In this document: positions 1 through 7,870 of the stretch, piece after piece | Layout: each line of letters starts with the position of its first letter | How positions within the stretch are numbered: the stretch's first letter is position 1 | DNA from: Bifidobacterium parmae | GTDB lineage: Bacteria > Actinomycetota > Actinomycetes > Actinomycetales > Bifidobacteriaceae | Assembly: GCF_002860365.1 (NCBI RefSeq) | Contig: NZ_NMWT01000007.1 | Location: 35,462-96,936 of the forward strand | Length of the DNA stretch: 61,475 bases | Direction of reading: 5' to 3' | Program-made: the position numbers and the translations under genes | The notes under the pieces: model-generated | Database searches by the model: none | The model's input: the letters and a program-made list of their open reading frames with translations, nothing else | What the model was told of the DNA's origin: nothing

Positions 1-53
1 CCGCCCGCCTCATCGGCCTTCCCGCAATCCGCTTGTCCGCCTAAAGTGAAGCT

Positions 54-1442
54 ATGACCGACAACCCCACGAACACCACAGTCGACGCCGTGCCGGGCGG
101 CGCCTCCACGAACGCCGGCACGGTCGCGACCACGGGCACGCCCGCCCCCGCCGCGATCGACCTCAACGAGCATCCGCGCGGCGCCGCCCCCGGCAAACCC
201 GGCGACCGTGCCGCGTTCTCATTCGAGACCATCACGCGCCTCCCGGACGCGGCCGACGGCAAAGGCAAGGGCGGCGCCCGCTACGGCCGCACCGGCATCA
301 TCCACACGCCGCACGGCGACATCAGGACGCCCGCGTTCGTGCCGGTGGGCACGCAGGCCGCGATGAAGGCCGTCCTGCCCGAATCGATGCGGGACCTCGG
401 CGCGCAATGCCTGCTCGCCAACGCGTTCCACCTGTTCGAACGCCCCGGCGAGGACGTGCTCGACGCGGCCGGCGGCCTCGCGAAGTTCATGAACTGGCAC
501 GGCCCGACGTTCACCGATTCCGGCGGTTTCCAGGTCATGTCGCTGGGCGTCGGATTCAAGAAGACGCTCGCGATGGACGTGACCGGCATGAAGTCGGACG
601 ACATCATCGCGGAAGGCAAGGAGCGCCTCGCCTGGGTGGACGAGGACGGCGTGACGTTCAAATCACCGCTCAACGGCGACGAACACCGTTTCTCCGCCGA
701 GATCTCGATGGGCATCCAGCACAAGATCGGCGCCGACATCATGTTCGCGTTCGACGAGCTCACCACGCTGATGAACACGCGCTCCTATCAGGAGGAGTCG
801 GTGGAACGCACGTACCGTTGGGCGCAGCGCTGCGTGGCCGAGCACCAGCGGCTCACCGAAGCACGCCTCGGCAAGCCGTACCAAGCGCTGTACGGCGTGG
901 TGCAGGGCGCGAACTACGAGGACCTGCGCCGGCATGCGGCCGAGCAGATCGCGTCGCTCGACTTCGACGGCGTGGGCATCGGCGGCGCGATCGAGAAGCG
1001 CATCATCGGCGAGACGTGCGCGTGGATCTGCGACGCGATGCCGGAGAACAGGCCGCGCCACGTGCTCGGCATCGCGTCCGTGGACGACATCTTCGCGTGC
1101 GTGGAGAACGGCGGCGACACGTTCGACTGCGTGGCTCCCGCGCGATGCGCCCGCAACGGCGCGATCTTCACGCGCCACGGCCGCTACAACATCAAGCGGG
1201 CGCAGCACAAGTTCGATTTCGGACCTCTGGAGGAGGGCTGCGACTGCTACACGTGCGCGCATTATTCGCGCGCCTACGTGGATCATCTGCTGCGCGCGCA
1301 CGAGTTCACCGGGTTCACGCTCGCCACGATCCACAACGAGCGGTTCTTCGTGAAGCTGCTCGACGACATCCGCGCCTCGATCGACGGCGGCTACTTCGAA
1401 GAGTTCCGCGACGAATCCCTGGCCCACTTCTACGGCAAGTAG
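54..1442 (+). CDS. tgt: tRNA-guanine transglycosylase
   Basis: Exchanges guanine at the wobble position of GUN-anticodon tRNAs for a queuosine precursor. The TGT barrel is complete: the TDSGGFQVMSLG substrate-binding motif lies near residue 155, the TFDCVAP segment near 355 holds the expected nucleophilic Asp, and a CDCYTC plus downstream His zinc site is near 395-420. The first ~70 residues are an Ala/Thr/Pro-rich extension absent from typical ~380-residue bacterial enzymes; an internal start would remove it, but the ATG at 54 is the first in frame. The window begins 53 bases upstream, so the promoter is only partly visible. Confidence 0.95.
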   Translation: MTDNPTNTTVDAVPGGASTNAGTVATTGTPAPAAIDLNEHPRGAAPGKPGDRAAFSFETITRLPDAADGKGKGGARYGRTGIIHTPHGDIRTPAFVPVGTQAAMKAVLPESMRDLGAQCLLANAFHLFERPGEDVLDAAGGLAKFMNWHGPTFTDSGGFQVMSLGVGFKKTLAMDVTGMKSDDIIAEGKERLAWVDEDGVTFKSPLNGDEHRFSAEISMGIQHKIGADIMFAFDELTTLMNTRSYQEESVERTYRWAQRCVAEHQRLTEARLGKPYQALYGVVQGANYEDLRRHAAEQIASLDFDGVGIGGAIEKRIIGETCAWICDAMPENRPRHVLGIASVDDIFACVENGGDTFDCVAPARCARNGAIFTRHGRYNIKRAQHKFDFGPLEEGCDCYTCAHYSRAYVDHLLRAHEFTGFTLATIHNERFFVKLLDDIRASIDGGYFEEFRDESLAHFYGK

Positions 1443-1534
1443 GCACGGCCCGTTCCCCGGCCCCGAGACGCACGACGCACCGCCGCCCCCACTCCCATCC
1501 ATCACCCCACCACAATCACCACAAAGGCATCACG

Positions 1535-2389
1535 ATGAATCTTCTCGAAGCAATCGACGCGCGCCACGCAATCCGCGCCTACACGGACGAACCGGTCGCA
1601 GCGGACGCGCTCGCCGCGCTGCAGGCCGAAATCGACGCGTGCAACGCGGCGAGCGGCCTGCACATCCAGATGGCCGCCGGCCTGGACGACGCGTTCCTCG
1701 GGTTGAAGACGCACTACGGCCGGTTCAAGGGCGTGCATAACGCGATCGCGTTGATCGGGCGCGCGGTCGAGACCGGCACGGACACGGACGGCGCAGACGA
1801 CGACAGCGACGATCACGGCACCGCGGCCGGAGCCACGCTGCAGTCGTTCAAGGACGCGGACGGCACGCCGGTCTCGCCGGCCGCCGCCGCGCTGCAGGAG
1901 CGCGTCGGCTACTACGGCGAACGGCTCGTGCTGCGCGCCGTCCAGCTGGGATTGGCGACGTCGTGGGCGGTGCTGGACGGCGCGGAGACCGTGCCGGCGG
2001 CCGACGCGTGGTGGACGTTGGATGCGGGCGAATCCGTGGTGTGGGTGATCGCGTTCGGCCACGGTGCGCGCCCGGGCGGACGGCGCAGGTCCAAGCCGAT
2101 CGAGGAGCTGGCGAGCGCGGCGGACGACGGCATGGACGGCGGCATGGACGGCGGCACAGACGGCGGGACTGCCGAGACGTGGCCGGATTGGTTCACGCGA
2201 GGCGTGGAGGCGGCGATGGCGGCGCCCACGTCGCTCAGCCAGCAGCCGTTCCACTTCACGCTCAACGCGGACGGTTCGGTGACCGCGGAGGCGCTGGACG
2301 GCCTGTTCGCGCATGTGGGTCTCGGCTGCGCCAAATACCACTTCGAGGTCGGCGCCGCCCCGCATGAAGTGGAATGGCGTGCCGCCTAG
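1535..2389 (+). CDS. nitroreductase-like flavoprotein
   Basis: 284 residues. The N-terminus (AIDARHAIRAYTDEPV) and a second block near residue 225 (AAPTSLSQQPFHF) match the FMN-binding ends of nitroreductase-fold proteins of the TM1586 type, which reduce nitro or quinone compounds with NAD(P)H; the actual substrate is unknown. The ATG at 1535 follows tgt by 92 bases. Two acidic insertions, around residues 83-98 and 193-208, look like expanded short repeats; the second comes from a 12-bp tandem repeat. The reading frame is open much further upstream, but that part is antisense-frame shadow inside tgt. Confidence 0.75.
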   Translation: MNLLEAIDARHAIRAYTDEPVAADALAALQAEIDACNAASGLHIQMAAGLDDAFLGLKTHYGRFKGVHNAIALIGRAVETGTDTDGADDDSDDHGTAAGATLQSFKDADGTPVSPAAAALQERVGYYGERLVLRAVQLGLATSWAVLDGAETVPAADAWWTLDAGESVVWVIAFGHGARPGGRRRSKPIEELASAADDGMDGGMDGGTDGGTAETWPDWFTRGVEAAMAAPTSLSQQPFHFTLNADGSVTAEALDGLFAHVGLGCAKYHFEVGAAPHEVEWRAA

Positions 2390-2439
2390 GCGACTCCGGG
2401 CATATGCATGTCGGCCTGCGCGTCGGCCGTCGTCGAGCA

Positions 2440-2562
2440 TTTCTTAGGTACATTCCGCGTTTCTTAGGTTGCCTGATTCCTGCATCGGCAACGGAGTGAA
2501 GACGATTGCACCATGCAATCCCGCCGACACCCACCCAAGAAACGCAACAAGTACCTAAAAAA
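2440..2562. repeat. 30-bp imperfect inverted repeat with internal 20-bp periodicity
   Basis: TTTCTTAGGT occurs at 2440-2449 and 2460-2469. Inverted variants ACCCAAGAAA (2533-2542) and ACCTAAAAAA (2553-2562) lie on the other side, again exactly 20 bp apart. The arms extend to about 30 bp of imperfect complementarity. The centre contains a perfect 7-bp stem (GATTGCA at 2504-2510, TGCAATC at 2514-2520). No gene lies between the nitroreductase and tRNA-Leu. It could be a paired operator or a small non-autonomous element. Confidence 0.6.
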
Positions 2563-2655
2563 CGGGGGCGGAACACTGCCCTTCCACCGCGACACGCCGA
2601 AGGCGCGTCCGATTTGCGTCTCACGCGGGAGCAGTGCTAAGTTATCCACTTGTCT

Positions 2656-2741
2656 GCGAGTGTGGCGGAATGGTAGACGCGCTGTCTTCAGGTGGCAGTG
2701 AGTGTATGCTCGTGGGGGTTCAACTCCCCCCACTCGCACCA
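2656..2741 (+). tRNA. tRNA-Leu (CAG)
   Basis: Acceptor GCGAGTG (2656-2662) pairs with CACTCGC (2731-2737) and is followed by an encoded ACCA. The anticodon stem CTGTC/GGCAG encloses loop TTCAGGT, giving anticodon CAG. A long class II variable arm and a five-pair T stem (GGGGG/CCCCC around TTCAACT) are present, as expected for tRNA-Leu. Confidence 0.97.
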
Positions 2742-2749
2742 GCAAGAAA

Positions 2750-2779
2750 GGGCTGGAACCGAAAGGTTCCAGCCCTTTT
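2750..2779 (+). terminator. Rho-independent terminator of tRNA-Leu
   Basis: An 11-bp perfect stem (GGGCTGGAACC, loop GAAA, complementary arm ending at 2775) is followed directly by TTTT, nine bases after the tRNA CCA end. Confidence 0.93.
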
Positions 2780-2794
2780 GCTTTGCCCCACTCC

Positions 2795-2816
2795 ATGTAT
2801 ATACTTGGCTATACAT
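2795..2816. promoter_or_regulatory. Candidate MazE/MazF operator
   Basis: ATGTATA (2795-2801) and TATACAT (2810-2816) form a perfect 7-bp inverted repeat 35 bp upstream of the antitoxin start. AT-rich dyads just upstream of AbrB-fold antitoxins are usual sites of autorepression; the role here is inferred from position. Confidence 0.55.
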
Positions 2817-2850
2817 ACGGATTGCATACAATCACCTAGGAGGTGGCACC

Positions 2851-3111
2851 GTGACTACACTGACGCTGAGCAAATGGGGCAACGCCCAGGGAGTGCGGCT
2901 GCCGAAGGACATGCGCGAACAGGTGGGCATGCCGGACGGCTCCCGCATCGAGGCGACCATCGAGGACGGCGCCATCGTACTTCGCCCGATTCGCACGAAC
3001 GTCAGAATCATTCGGGTTCCCCGTCTCGCCGACGTGTTCCGCAATCGCTCCGAAGAGTACAAGGCCGAAGAGGAACTCGGCGGATCTGCAGTAGGCAAGG
3101 AGGAGCTGTGA
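2851..3111 (+). CDS. MazE-like (AbrB/SpoVT-fold) antitoxin
   Basis: 86 residues. The N-terminal LTLSKWGNAQGVRLPKDM block is the swapped-hairpin DNA-binding domain of MazE/PemI antitoxins, and the charged C-terminus is the usual toxin-binding tail. The GTG start at 2851 is chosen because TAGGAGG sits about 6 bases upstream and the conserved domain begins right there. The stop overlaps the toxin start (GTGA), so the pair is probably translationally coupled. It should bind and neutralise the downstream endoribonuclease and repress the operon. Confidence 0.9.
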   Translation: MTTLTLSKWGNAQGVRLPKDMREQVGMPDGSRIEATIEDGAIVLRPIRTNVRIIRVPRLADVFRNRSEEYKAEEELGGSAVGKEEL

Positions 3112-3488
3112 CCGCATGGCGCTATGGAGACGTCCTCCTCGTCGACCTTGACCCGGCCAAAGGGCATGAGCAGAGGAAGCGCCGCCCCGTCGTCGTAGTC
3201 AGCAACGACGACTTCAACCGCAATTGCAGCCTCACCGTCGTCATCGCGATTTCCCACGGACGCGGCGACTTCGAGCTGCACCTGCCCATCGAAGCCGTCC
3301 GGCGTGAGGACGGTGACGGATGGATCGACGGCTATGCACAAGTCGAGCAGATTCGAGCCCTCGACCTCGAAGAACGCAATCCCATCAGAATCGGACGTCT
3401 CAAAGACGATGACATGGACCGGATCACCGGAACCCTCATCAGCTGTTACATCCAGCCGGAGATGATGGTCATCCCGAATTATGCGTAA
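3108..3488 (+). CDS. MazF/PemK-family endoribonuclease toxin
   Basis: 126 residues, normal family length. The N-terminal YGDVLLVDLDPAKGHEQ and RRPVVVVSND blocks are the MazF/PemK signature, with the basic RKRRP preceding the core strand; the family cleaves single-stranded mRNA at short motifs. Start GTG at 3108 overlaps the antitoxin stop by GTGA and has AAGGAGG upstream. Cleavage specificity cannot be read from sequence. The pair sits just after a tRNA gene, a common insertion neighbourhood, but its GC content resembles its surroundings. Confidence 0.92.
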   Translation: MTAWRYGDVLLVDLDPAKGHEQRKRRPVVVVSNDDFNRNCSLTVVIAISHGRGDFELHLPIEAVRREDGDGWIDGYAQVEQIRALDLEERNPIRIGRLKDDDMDRITGTLISCYIQPEMMVIPNYA

Positions 3489-3505
3489 CCGCCATCAATA
3501 CCCCT

Positions 3506-3838
3506 TCACCGCGCGCGGGCGATCTGCACGGCGGTGCCGGAGGCGGTGACCATGAGCATGGAGCCGTCGGTGCCGAGCACCTCGTAGTCGATGTCCACGC
3601 CGACGACGGCGTGGGCGCCGAGTGCCTCCGCACGCTGCTGCATCTCGGCGATCGCCTCGTTGCGCGCGTTCATCAGCTCCTCCTCATAGCCCTGGCTGCG
3701 TCCGCCGAACATGTTGCGGAAGCTGGCGCCGATGTCCTTGAACATGTTCACGCCGGCGACGACCTCGCCGAACACGATGCCCTGATAGTTCGTGATCGCA
3801 TACCCTTCGACCGACGGCGTTGTGGTGACGAGAATCAT
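3506..3838 (-). CDS. YbjQ/UPF0145 family protein
   Basis: 110 residues starting [13 protein letters not shown], the conserved start of the UPF0145 (YbjQ, DUF74) family. The GIVFGEV and [15 protein letters not shown] segments are also typical. The function of the family is not settled; members are small pentameric beta-rich proteins. The internal ATG at 3838 is preferred over upstream starts because AAGGAGGG precedes it and homology begins there. It is convergent with the mazF-like gene, with 17 bases between stops. Confidence 0.88.
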   Translation of the reverse strand: MILVTTTPSVEGYAITNYQGIVFGEVVAGVNMFKDIGASFRNMFGGRSQGYEEELMNARNEAIAEMQQRAEALGAHAVVGVDIDYEVLGTDGSMLMVTASGTAVQIARAR

Positions 3839-4146
3839 GATGCCCTCCTTGGCGTCCATCCAGTGACGATCCGGCGCACACCCGGATTCGCATGCGCCCA
3901 TAAGCTTCAGGATAGCGGCGTGCCGCGCGGGGAATCCCCGGCGCGGGATTCCTCCCCCGCACCTCCAAGCCGACGTATGCCTCTCCCCACCTCATCAACC
4001 CCCTATTGAACCGACCCCCTTATCTCATTTCCCCCTTCGCACAACCCGGCTTTACCGAGGGGAGCACATGCACACAAATACAGTCACATCCCATTGTTGA
4101 AGCGAGTTTCGCGGAAACCTGCACACTAGTACGACCACATGGTGAA

Positions 4147-4178
4147 TAGGGGGTATCACACGACACATATACCCCCTA
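4147..4178. promoter_or_regulatory. 10-bp dyad upstream of the GNAT gene
   Basis: TAGGGGGTAT (4147-4156) and ATACCCCCTA (4169-4178) are perfect inverted copies with centres 22 bp apart, about two helical turns, 40 bp upstream of the acetyltransferase start. This spacing suits a dimeric repressor or activator. It lacks a following T run, so a terminator is less likely. The stretch 3839-4146 holds no recognisable gene. Confidence 0.5.
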
Positions 4179-4217
4179 CTTTCGGGGGCGAGAAGGGGGA
4201 AAGGAGCATTCCATACC

Positions 4218-5054
4218 ATGTCATGCGATACCGGCACGGAAGCCAGCAACGCAGCAACCTTCAACCATCGATCCGGCAACCCGGTCAACGGCGACCCAAT
4301 CAACGGGCACCCGGTCAACGGCGAGCCGATCAACGGGCGCACCGCCGCGCGGCGCAACGCACGCCACCCGACCCATCGACGCCCGGCGACCATCAGCTCA
4401 GGCACAGGCGCCGGCGCGGGAGACGGCCCAAGTGCGATGCCGCACGCGACGAACACCCGACGACCCGAAGGCCACACCCAACGACCCGAAGGCCACACCC
4501 AACGACACGCCGGACGCAACCGCGGTCCTCATCTCTCAACGCCGACGATGGACGACCTCACCGACCTGCACACCCTGTTCGCCGACCCGCGCACCTGGTG
4601 GAACACGCCGAACCACCGCCACAACGACATCGTCCAGACACGCGCGCTTCTGGAGCGGTGGATGGACGATTGGGAACAGTACGGCATCGGCTACTGGGTG
4701 ATGCGCGACAACCGTTCCGGCCGGTTCCTCGGCGCGGGAGGCATCCGTCGCACCGGCGACATTCTGAGCATGCGCTACTACATTCCGCCACGCCTGTGGC
4801 ATCGCGGATACGGTTCGTACCTCGCGGCGAGCGCGCAGGAGGTCGCCGCATTGTACGATGCCGCGTTGCCGATCTTCCTCGCATCGCTCGCGCGCAACCA
4901 CGCCTCCTGCATGATTGCGGACAAGCTCGGGTTCGTCGTGGTGCGCCGCGACGTCGACTTCACCGCCGACGCGGCATCCCGTCGCATCTACGCCGATCGG
5001 CCGGTGAGTCTGCACGATCTCACTGACTATCTGAACATACGCGAACGCATATGA
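4218..5054 (+). CDS. GNAT-family N-acetyltransferase
   Basis: 278 residues. The C-terminal ~165 residues carry a GNAT fold of the RimJ/RimL type: a DLHTLFADPRTWWNTPN opening, an acetyl-CoA loop region (RLWHRGYGSYLAASAQEVA) and a late NHASCMIADKLGF segment. The acceptor substrate is unknown. The first ~110 residues are low complexity, with Asn-Gly-rich repeats and a tandem 21-bp duplication at 4459-4500. The ATG at 4218 follows AAAGGAG with good spacing; a start at 4549 would give the bare domain and is a real alternative. Confidence 0.75.
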   Translation: MSCDTGTEASNAATFNHRSGNPVNGDPINGHPVNGEPINGRTAARRNARHPTHRRPATISSGTGAGAGDGPSAMPHATNTRRPEGHTQRPEGHTQRHAGRNRGPHLSTPTMDDLTDLHTLFADPRTWWNTPNHRHNDIVQTRALLERWMDDWEQYGIGYWVMRDNRSGRFLGAGGIRRTGDILSMRYYIPPRLWHRGYGSYLAASAQEVAALYDAALPIFLASLARNHASCMIADKLGFVVVRRDVDFTADAASRRIYADRPVSLHDLTDYLNIRERI

Positions 5055-5228
5055 CACCGGCGATATAGCAGACCACGACGGCCATGCATGAGGCAATCCG
5101 GAAGGGGCCGGACCGCCACATGCATGGCCGCCTTGGCATGCCTCGCTCGCTTTCCTGCCGATGCCGACAGCATTGGCGGAAACCGCCTCTCCGGCAAACC
5201 GCGACTACAACCCGACCGGAACAACATC

Positions 5229-5345
5229 GCCCCGCTCCCGCCGGCGGGAGCGAATGGTTTCCACTCAGGGCGCACGTCTTTGCAGCATCGTCTCGCTCCC
5301 GCTGGCGGGAGCTGTCCCGCGGAGCGGGACTGAGGGTGGTCTCCC
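5229..5345. repeat. GC-rich palindromic (REP-like) repeat, two units
   Basis: CGCTCCCGCCGGCGGGAGCG at 5230-5249 and a second unit near 5290-5340 with stem CTCCCGCTGGCGGGAG, then a smaller stem and the tail GACTGAGGGTGGT. Both belong to the family seen across the window. Non-coding, between the GNAT and DivIVA-domain genes. Confidence 0.8.
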
Positions 5346-5417
5346 GCATTCCCAGACGCGGTCACCCCCGATTCCGCCAAAACGGACGGAAGCTAGCTCC
5401 TATCAGGCCACACCTCC

Positions 5418-5771
5418 GTCGGAATGTGCATGGTTCTGCGCAACACCTGTATGGTTTGACAAGCAACCTGCATAGTTCAGCATGCAACCTGTAGGATTCC
5501 GCACGCAACCTGCATGAATTGACGGTGTTCCTGCATACCCACCTCGTGAAGACAGCCTTCCCGAAGACTCAGTCATAATCAGCAATCGTTGGAATCATGC
5601 GGTTGTTCCTAGGCGGAAAAGTCGGATACCGGCCGATCTTCAGCAGGCCACCCTACACGTTCGCCACCAAGGACTACACATCCCACCTCAAACCATGCAG
5701 GTTCGCCCTCGAACCATACACATCCGGCGGCAAACCACGCAGGTTCGCCCTCTCGTTCTACAGGTTCACCA
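5418..5771. repeat. 21-bp phased inverted repeat array, locus A
   Basis: Six forward units have their TG core at 5427, 5448, 5469, 5490, 5511 and 5532, exactly 21 bp apart. Six inverted units have the matching CA at 5656, 5677, 5698, 5719, 5740 and 5761, also 21 bp apart. The best unit core is AACCTGCATGGTT, itself a dyad (AACC, 5-bp centre, GGTT). The whole is symmetric about 5594.5. Inside lie CGTGAAGA (5545-5552) and TCTTCAGCA (5637-5645), also symmetric. No gene is visible from 5055 to 5986. Confidence 0.9.
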
Positions 5772-5986
5772 GCCCTTGCAAGACCTTTCAAGGCCATGCG
5801 AGCCGCCTTCTCGTTCGGCAGATTCGTCAGCCCACGGCCCAATCGCCTGCCTATCCGTCTGCCTATCCCCGGCACCCCATTCATGAAAGCCCGCCGGCGT
5901 TCCCCTCCCCGGCACCTACTGGGGCTAGGCTGGATATGGGATCGGTGGCTCTCCACGAGAGCGCCCAACAGACAAGGAGGACGATG

Positions 5987-6475
5987 ATGGTCAGCGTGGA
6001 CGACATCCGCAACAAGACGTTCCAGACGGTGCGGTTCAAGGAGGGCTACGACGTGGACGAGGTCGACGACTTCCTTGACAAGGTCGTCGACGGCATGAAG
6101 GCCGGCAGACCGATGACCGCGGCCGAGCTTGGAGCACAGACGTTCCACACGGTGCGGTTCAAGGAGGGGTATGACGTCGCCGACGTCGACGAGTTCCTGA
6201 ACGAGCTCGCCCACGACGCGTCGACGCGCACCGGCACCCCCGTAGCCGCCACAACCACAACCTCAGCCACAGCCCACACAGCCGCCGGTATCCCCACGGC
6301 GGCCCCGGGCGGCACCCCCACGCCCGGCACCACCACGCCCGGCACCACCACGCCCGGCACCCCCATGTCTTCCGGCATCCATGATGATCCCCGCGCAAGC
6401 GGATGGGATGCGGGAGCGTCATCGGTTTCGGGGAATGATCCGTTCTCGGGCGATGAGGCTCAGATTCCGTGGTGA
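5987..6475 (+). CDS. DivIVA-domain repeat protein
   Basis: 162 residues. Two tandem copies of a ~35-residue motif (FQTVRFKEGYDVDEVDDFL and FHTVRFKEGYDVADVDEFL) match the short DivI1A/DivIVA N-terminal domain that targets curved or polar membrane. It lacks the long coiled coil of true DivIVA. The tail is Thr/Pro/Gly-rich and contains a small tandem repeat. ATG at 5987 is 6 bases from AAGGAGG; the adjacent ATG at 5984 is the alternative. The stop overlaps the start of the vsr-like gene. Confidence 0.8.
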   Translation: MVSVDDIRNKTFQTVRFKEGYDVDEVDDFLDKVVDGMKAGRPMTAAELGAQTFHTVRFKEGYDVADVDEFLNELAHDASTRTGTPVAATTTTSATAHTAAGIPTAAPGGTPTPGTTTPGTTTPGTPMSSGIHDDPRASGWDAGASSVSGNDPFSGDEAQIPW

Positions 6476-7149
6476 CTGCGAAGACGACGCACACGGAGCC
6501 TCCTACGACGTCATCTCCGGCACTCCGAAAGGCACCGGTCTCGAAGGAGACGGCTCGGAAACGCGCAAGACGACCAAAACACCCGGAGAAGTACGCGCGC
6601 GGCACGCGGTCGTACACGATGTCGCATATCCGCGGCAAGGACACGTCGATCGAGGTGCTGGTGCGCAGCTACCTGTTCCGCCGCGGGCTGCGGTTCCGCA
6701 AGAACGACAAGCGCTACCCCGGTCATCCGGACGTGGTGCTGCCGAAGTGGCGCACGATCGTGTTCGTGAACGGCTGTTTCTGGCACGCGCATGAAGGGTG
6801 CGCGCGGCATAGCACGCCGAAGTCGAACGTGGAGTTCTGGACGGCGAAGCTGCTGCGCAATCGCGAGCGCGACCGTCGTCAGCATGCGGAGCTCCGGGCG
6901 GCCGGCTGGCGCGTGATCGACGTGTGGGAGTGCGAGCTCGTGAAGGCCAAGCGCGAGGAACGCCTCAACCGCCTCTACGACGAGATCGTCGTCGGTAGCG
7001 ATAGCGCAGACACCACCAGCACCGCTCCCGATGCCGACGCGATCAGCTCCACTACTGGCCCCACGCCTGCCGGCAGCGACGGCACCTCCCGCAACACCCA
7101 CGCTATGTGCGAAGCAACCAGTCACGATTCCATGCAGAATTCTCAGTAA
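6472..7149 (+). CDS. vsr: Very short patch repair endonuclease (Vsr-like)
   Basis: 225 residues. The central ~135 residues match Vsr: TMSHIRGKDTSIE near the start of the domain, YPGHPDVVLPKW with the catalytic Asp, and FVNGCFWHAHEGC with the metal/zinc His and Cys residues. Vsr nicks next to T:G mismatches produced when 5-methylcytosine deaminates, which fits the C5 methyltransferase 4 kb downstream. Long basic N-terminal and Ser/Thr-rich C-terminal extensions flank the domain. Start GTG at 6472 overlaps the previous stop (GTGA); GTG at 6469 is equally possible. Confidence 0.9.
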   Translation: MTAKTTHTEPPTTSSPALRKAPVSKETARKRARRPKHPEKYARGTRSYTMSHIRGKDTSIEVLVRSYLFRRGLRFRKNDKRYPGHPDVVLPKWRTIVFVNGCFWHAHEGCARHSTPKSNVEFWTAKLLRNRERDRRQHAELRAAGWRVIDVWECELVKAKREERLNRLYDEIVVGSDSADTTSTAPDADAISSTTGPTPAGSDGTSRNTHAMCEATSHDSMQNSQ

Positions 7150-7150
7150 G

Positions 7151-7196
7151 CCTTATGTCAAACTGTCAGTAGGCCCTATGCCAAACTGTCAGTAGG
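7151..7196. repeat. Two 23-bp direct repeats
   Basis: Two near-identical adjacent copies (7151-7173 and 7174-7196) share CAAACTGTCAGTAGG and differ at two or three positions. They begin just after the vsr-like stop codon. Confidence 0.7.
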
Positions 7197-7276
7197 GTTA
7201 TGGCGAGGCCGGAACGCCCATCCTTCTCGCTTCCACAGGCGCGCTCAAGCTTCTCCTGAAGACTCTTATTAATCTT

Positions 7277-7305
7277 TTGAAAAGTTTTATAATCCTTTAT
7301 ATTCT
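7277..7305 (+). promoter_or_regulatory. Candidate promoter of the 119-residue gene
   Basis: TTGAAA (7277-7282) and TATTCT (7300-7305) are separated by 17 bp within an unusually AT-rich stretch, about 110 bp upstream of the ATG at 7415. Confidence 0.5.
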
Positions 7306-7414
7306 GCGCATTCACCCGTTCGGGCACCTACGCGGGAATGCAGCCTACATCCGATTGAACGCAGACCGAAAGAGCAACAACACGGCAGTGACGGGAAACG
7401 GAGAGAAAACCACT

Positions 7415-7774
7415 ATGAGCACACGGCTCAAGGCGTTGGACACGATGCTGGAGATGCAAGGAATCGGCGGCCTTACCGAATACATGGACGACGGCAGCCT
7501 GATTCTGTTCATCCGGGACAGCGCGACCGTGGACGGCGAGCAGTCCGGCCGCGAATGGTCGTTCCGCGCCGAAACGCTCGACGACGTCGCCCGCGAGGTA
7601 CGCCACATCGCCGATGACGTAATGGAACCGACGGCCATCGTCACCGGCATGCTGGACGACGGCGTGGATATCGACACCGCCCACCACCGCATGTGCACAG
7701 TCCGCGACGGGTTGCATGAGGGCGCAGCCATGGCCGACGACCTCGCCAAGGCGCTGGCGGTCACGGCGAGCTAG
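7415..7774 (+). CDS. Hypothetical protein in restriction-modification island
   Basis: 119 residues, not recognised. It is soluble and acidic, opens STRLKALDTMLEMQGIGG and has no membrane segment, signal peptide or cysteine cluster. The ATG at 7415 follows GGAGAG with good spacing. Its position between the vsr-like and Sau3AI-like genes suggests, but does not show, an accessory role in the restriction system. Confidence 0.6.
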   Translation: MSTRLKALDTMLEMQGIGGLTEYMDDGSLILFIRDSATVDGEQSGREWSFRAETLDDVAREVRHIADDVMEPTAIVTGMLDDGVDIDTAHHRMCTVRDGLHEGAAMADDLAKALAVTAS

Positions 7775-7870
7775 GGGCCTTTCAGCAACAGTTCATGATG
7801 ATTTCTGACGAAATACTCCGCCAGTAAATCATCGGGCATACAATAGGTTGACCGCAAAGGAGCCAAGGGA

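Noticed and set aside
407-1534. N-terminal extension of the nitroreductase frame into tgt
   Set aside because: Arg-rich out-of-frame translation of tgt; homology begins only at the ATG at 1535.
5418-5771. CRISPR array at the 21-bp repeats
   Set aside because: Units are contiguous with no unique spacers, are degenerate, and reverse orientation in the middle; no cas genes are present.
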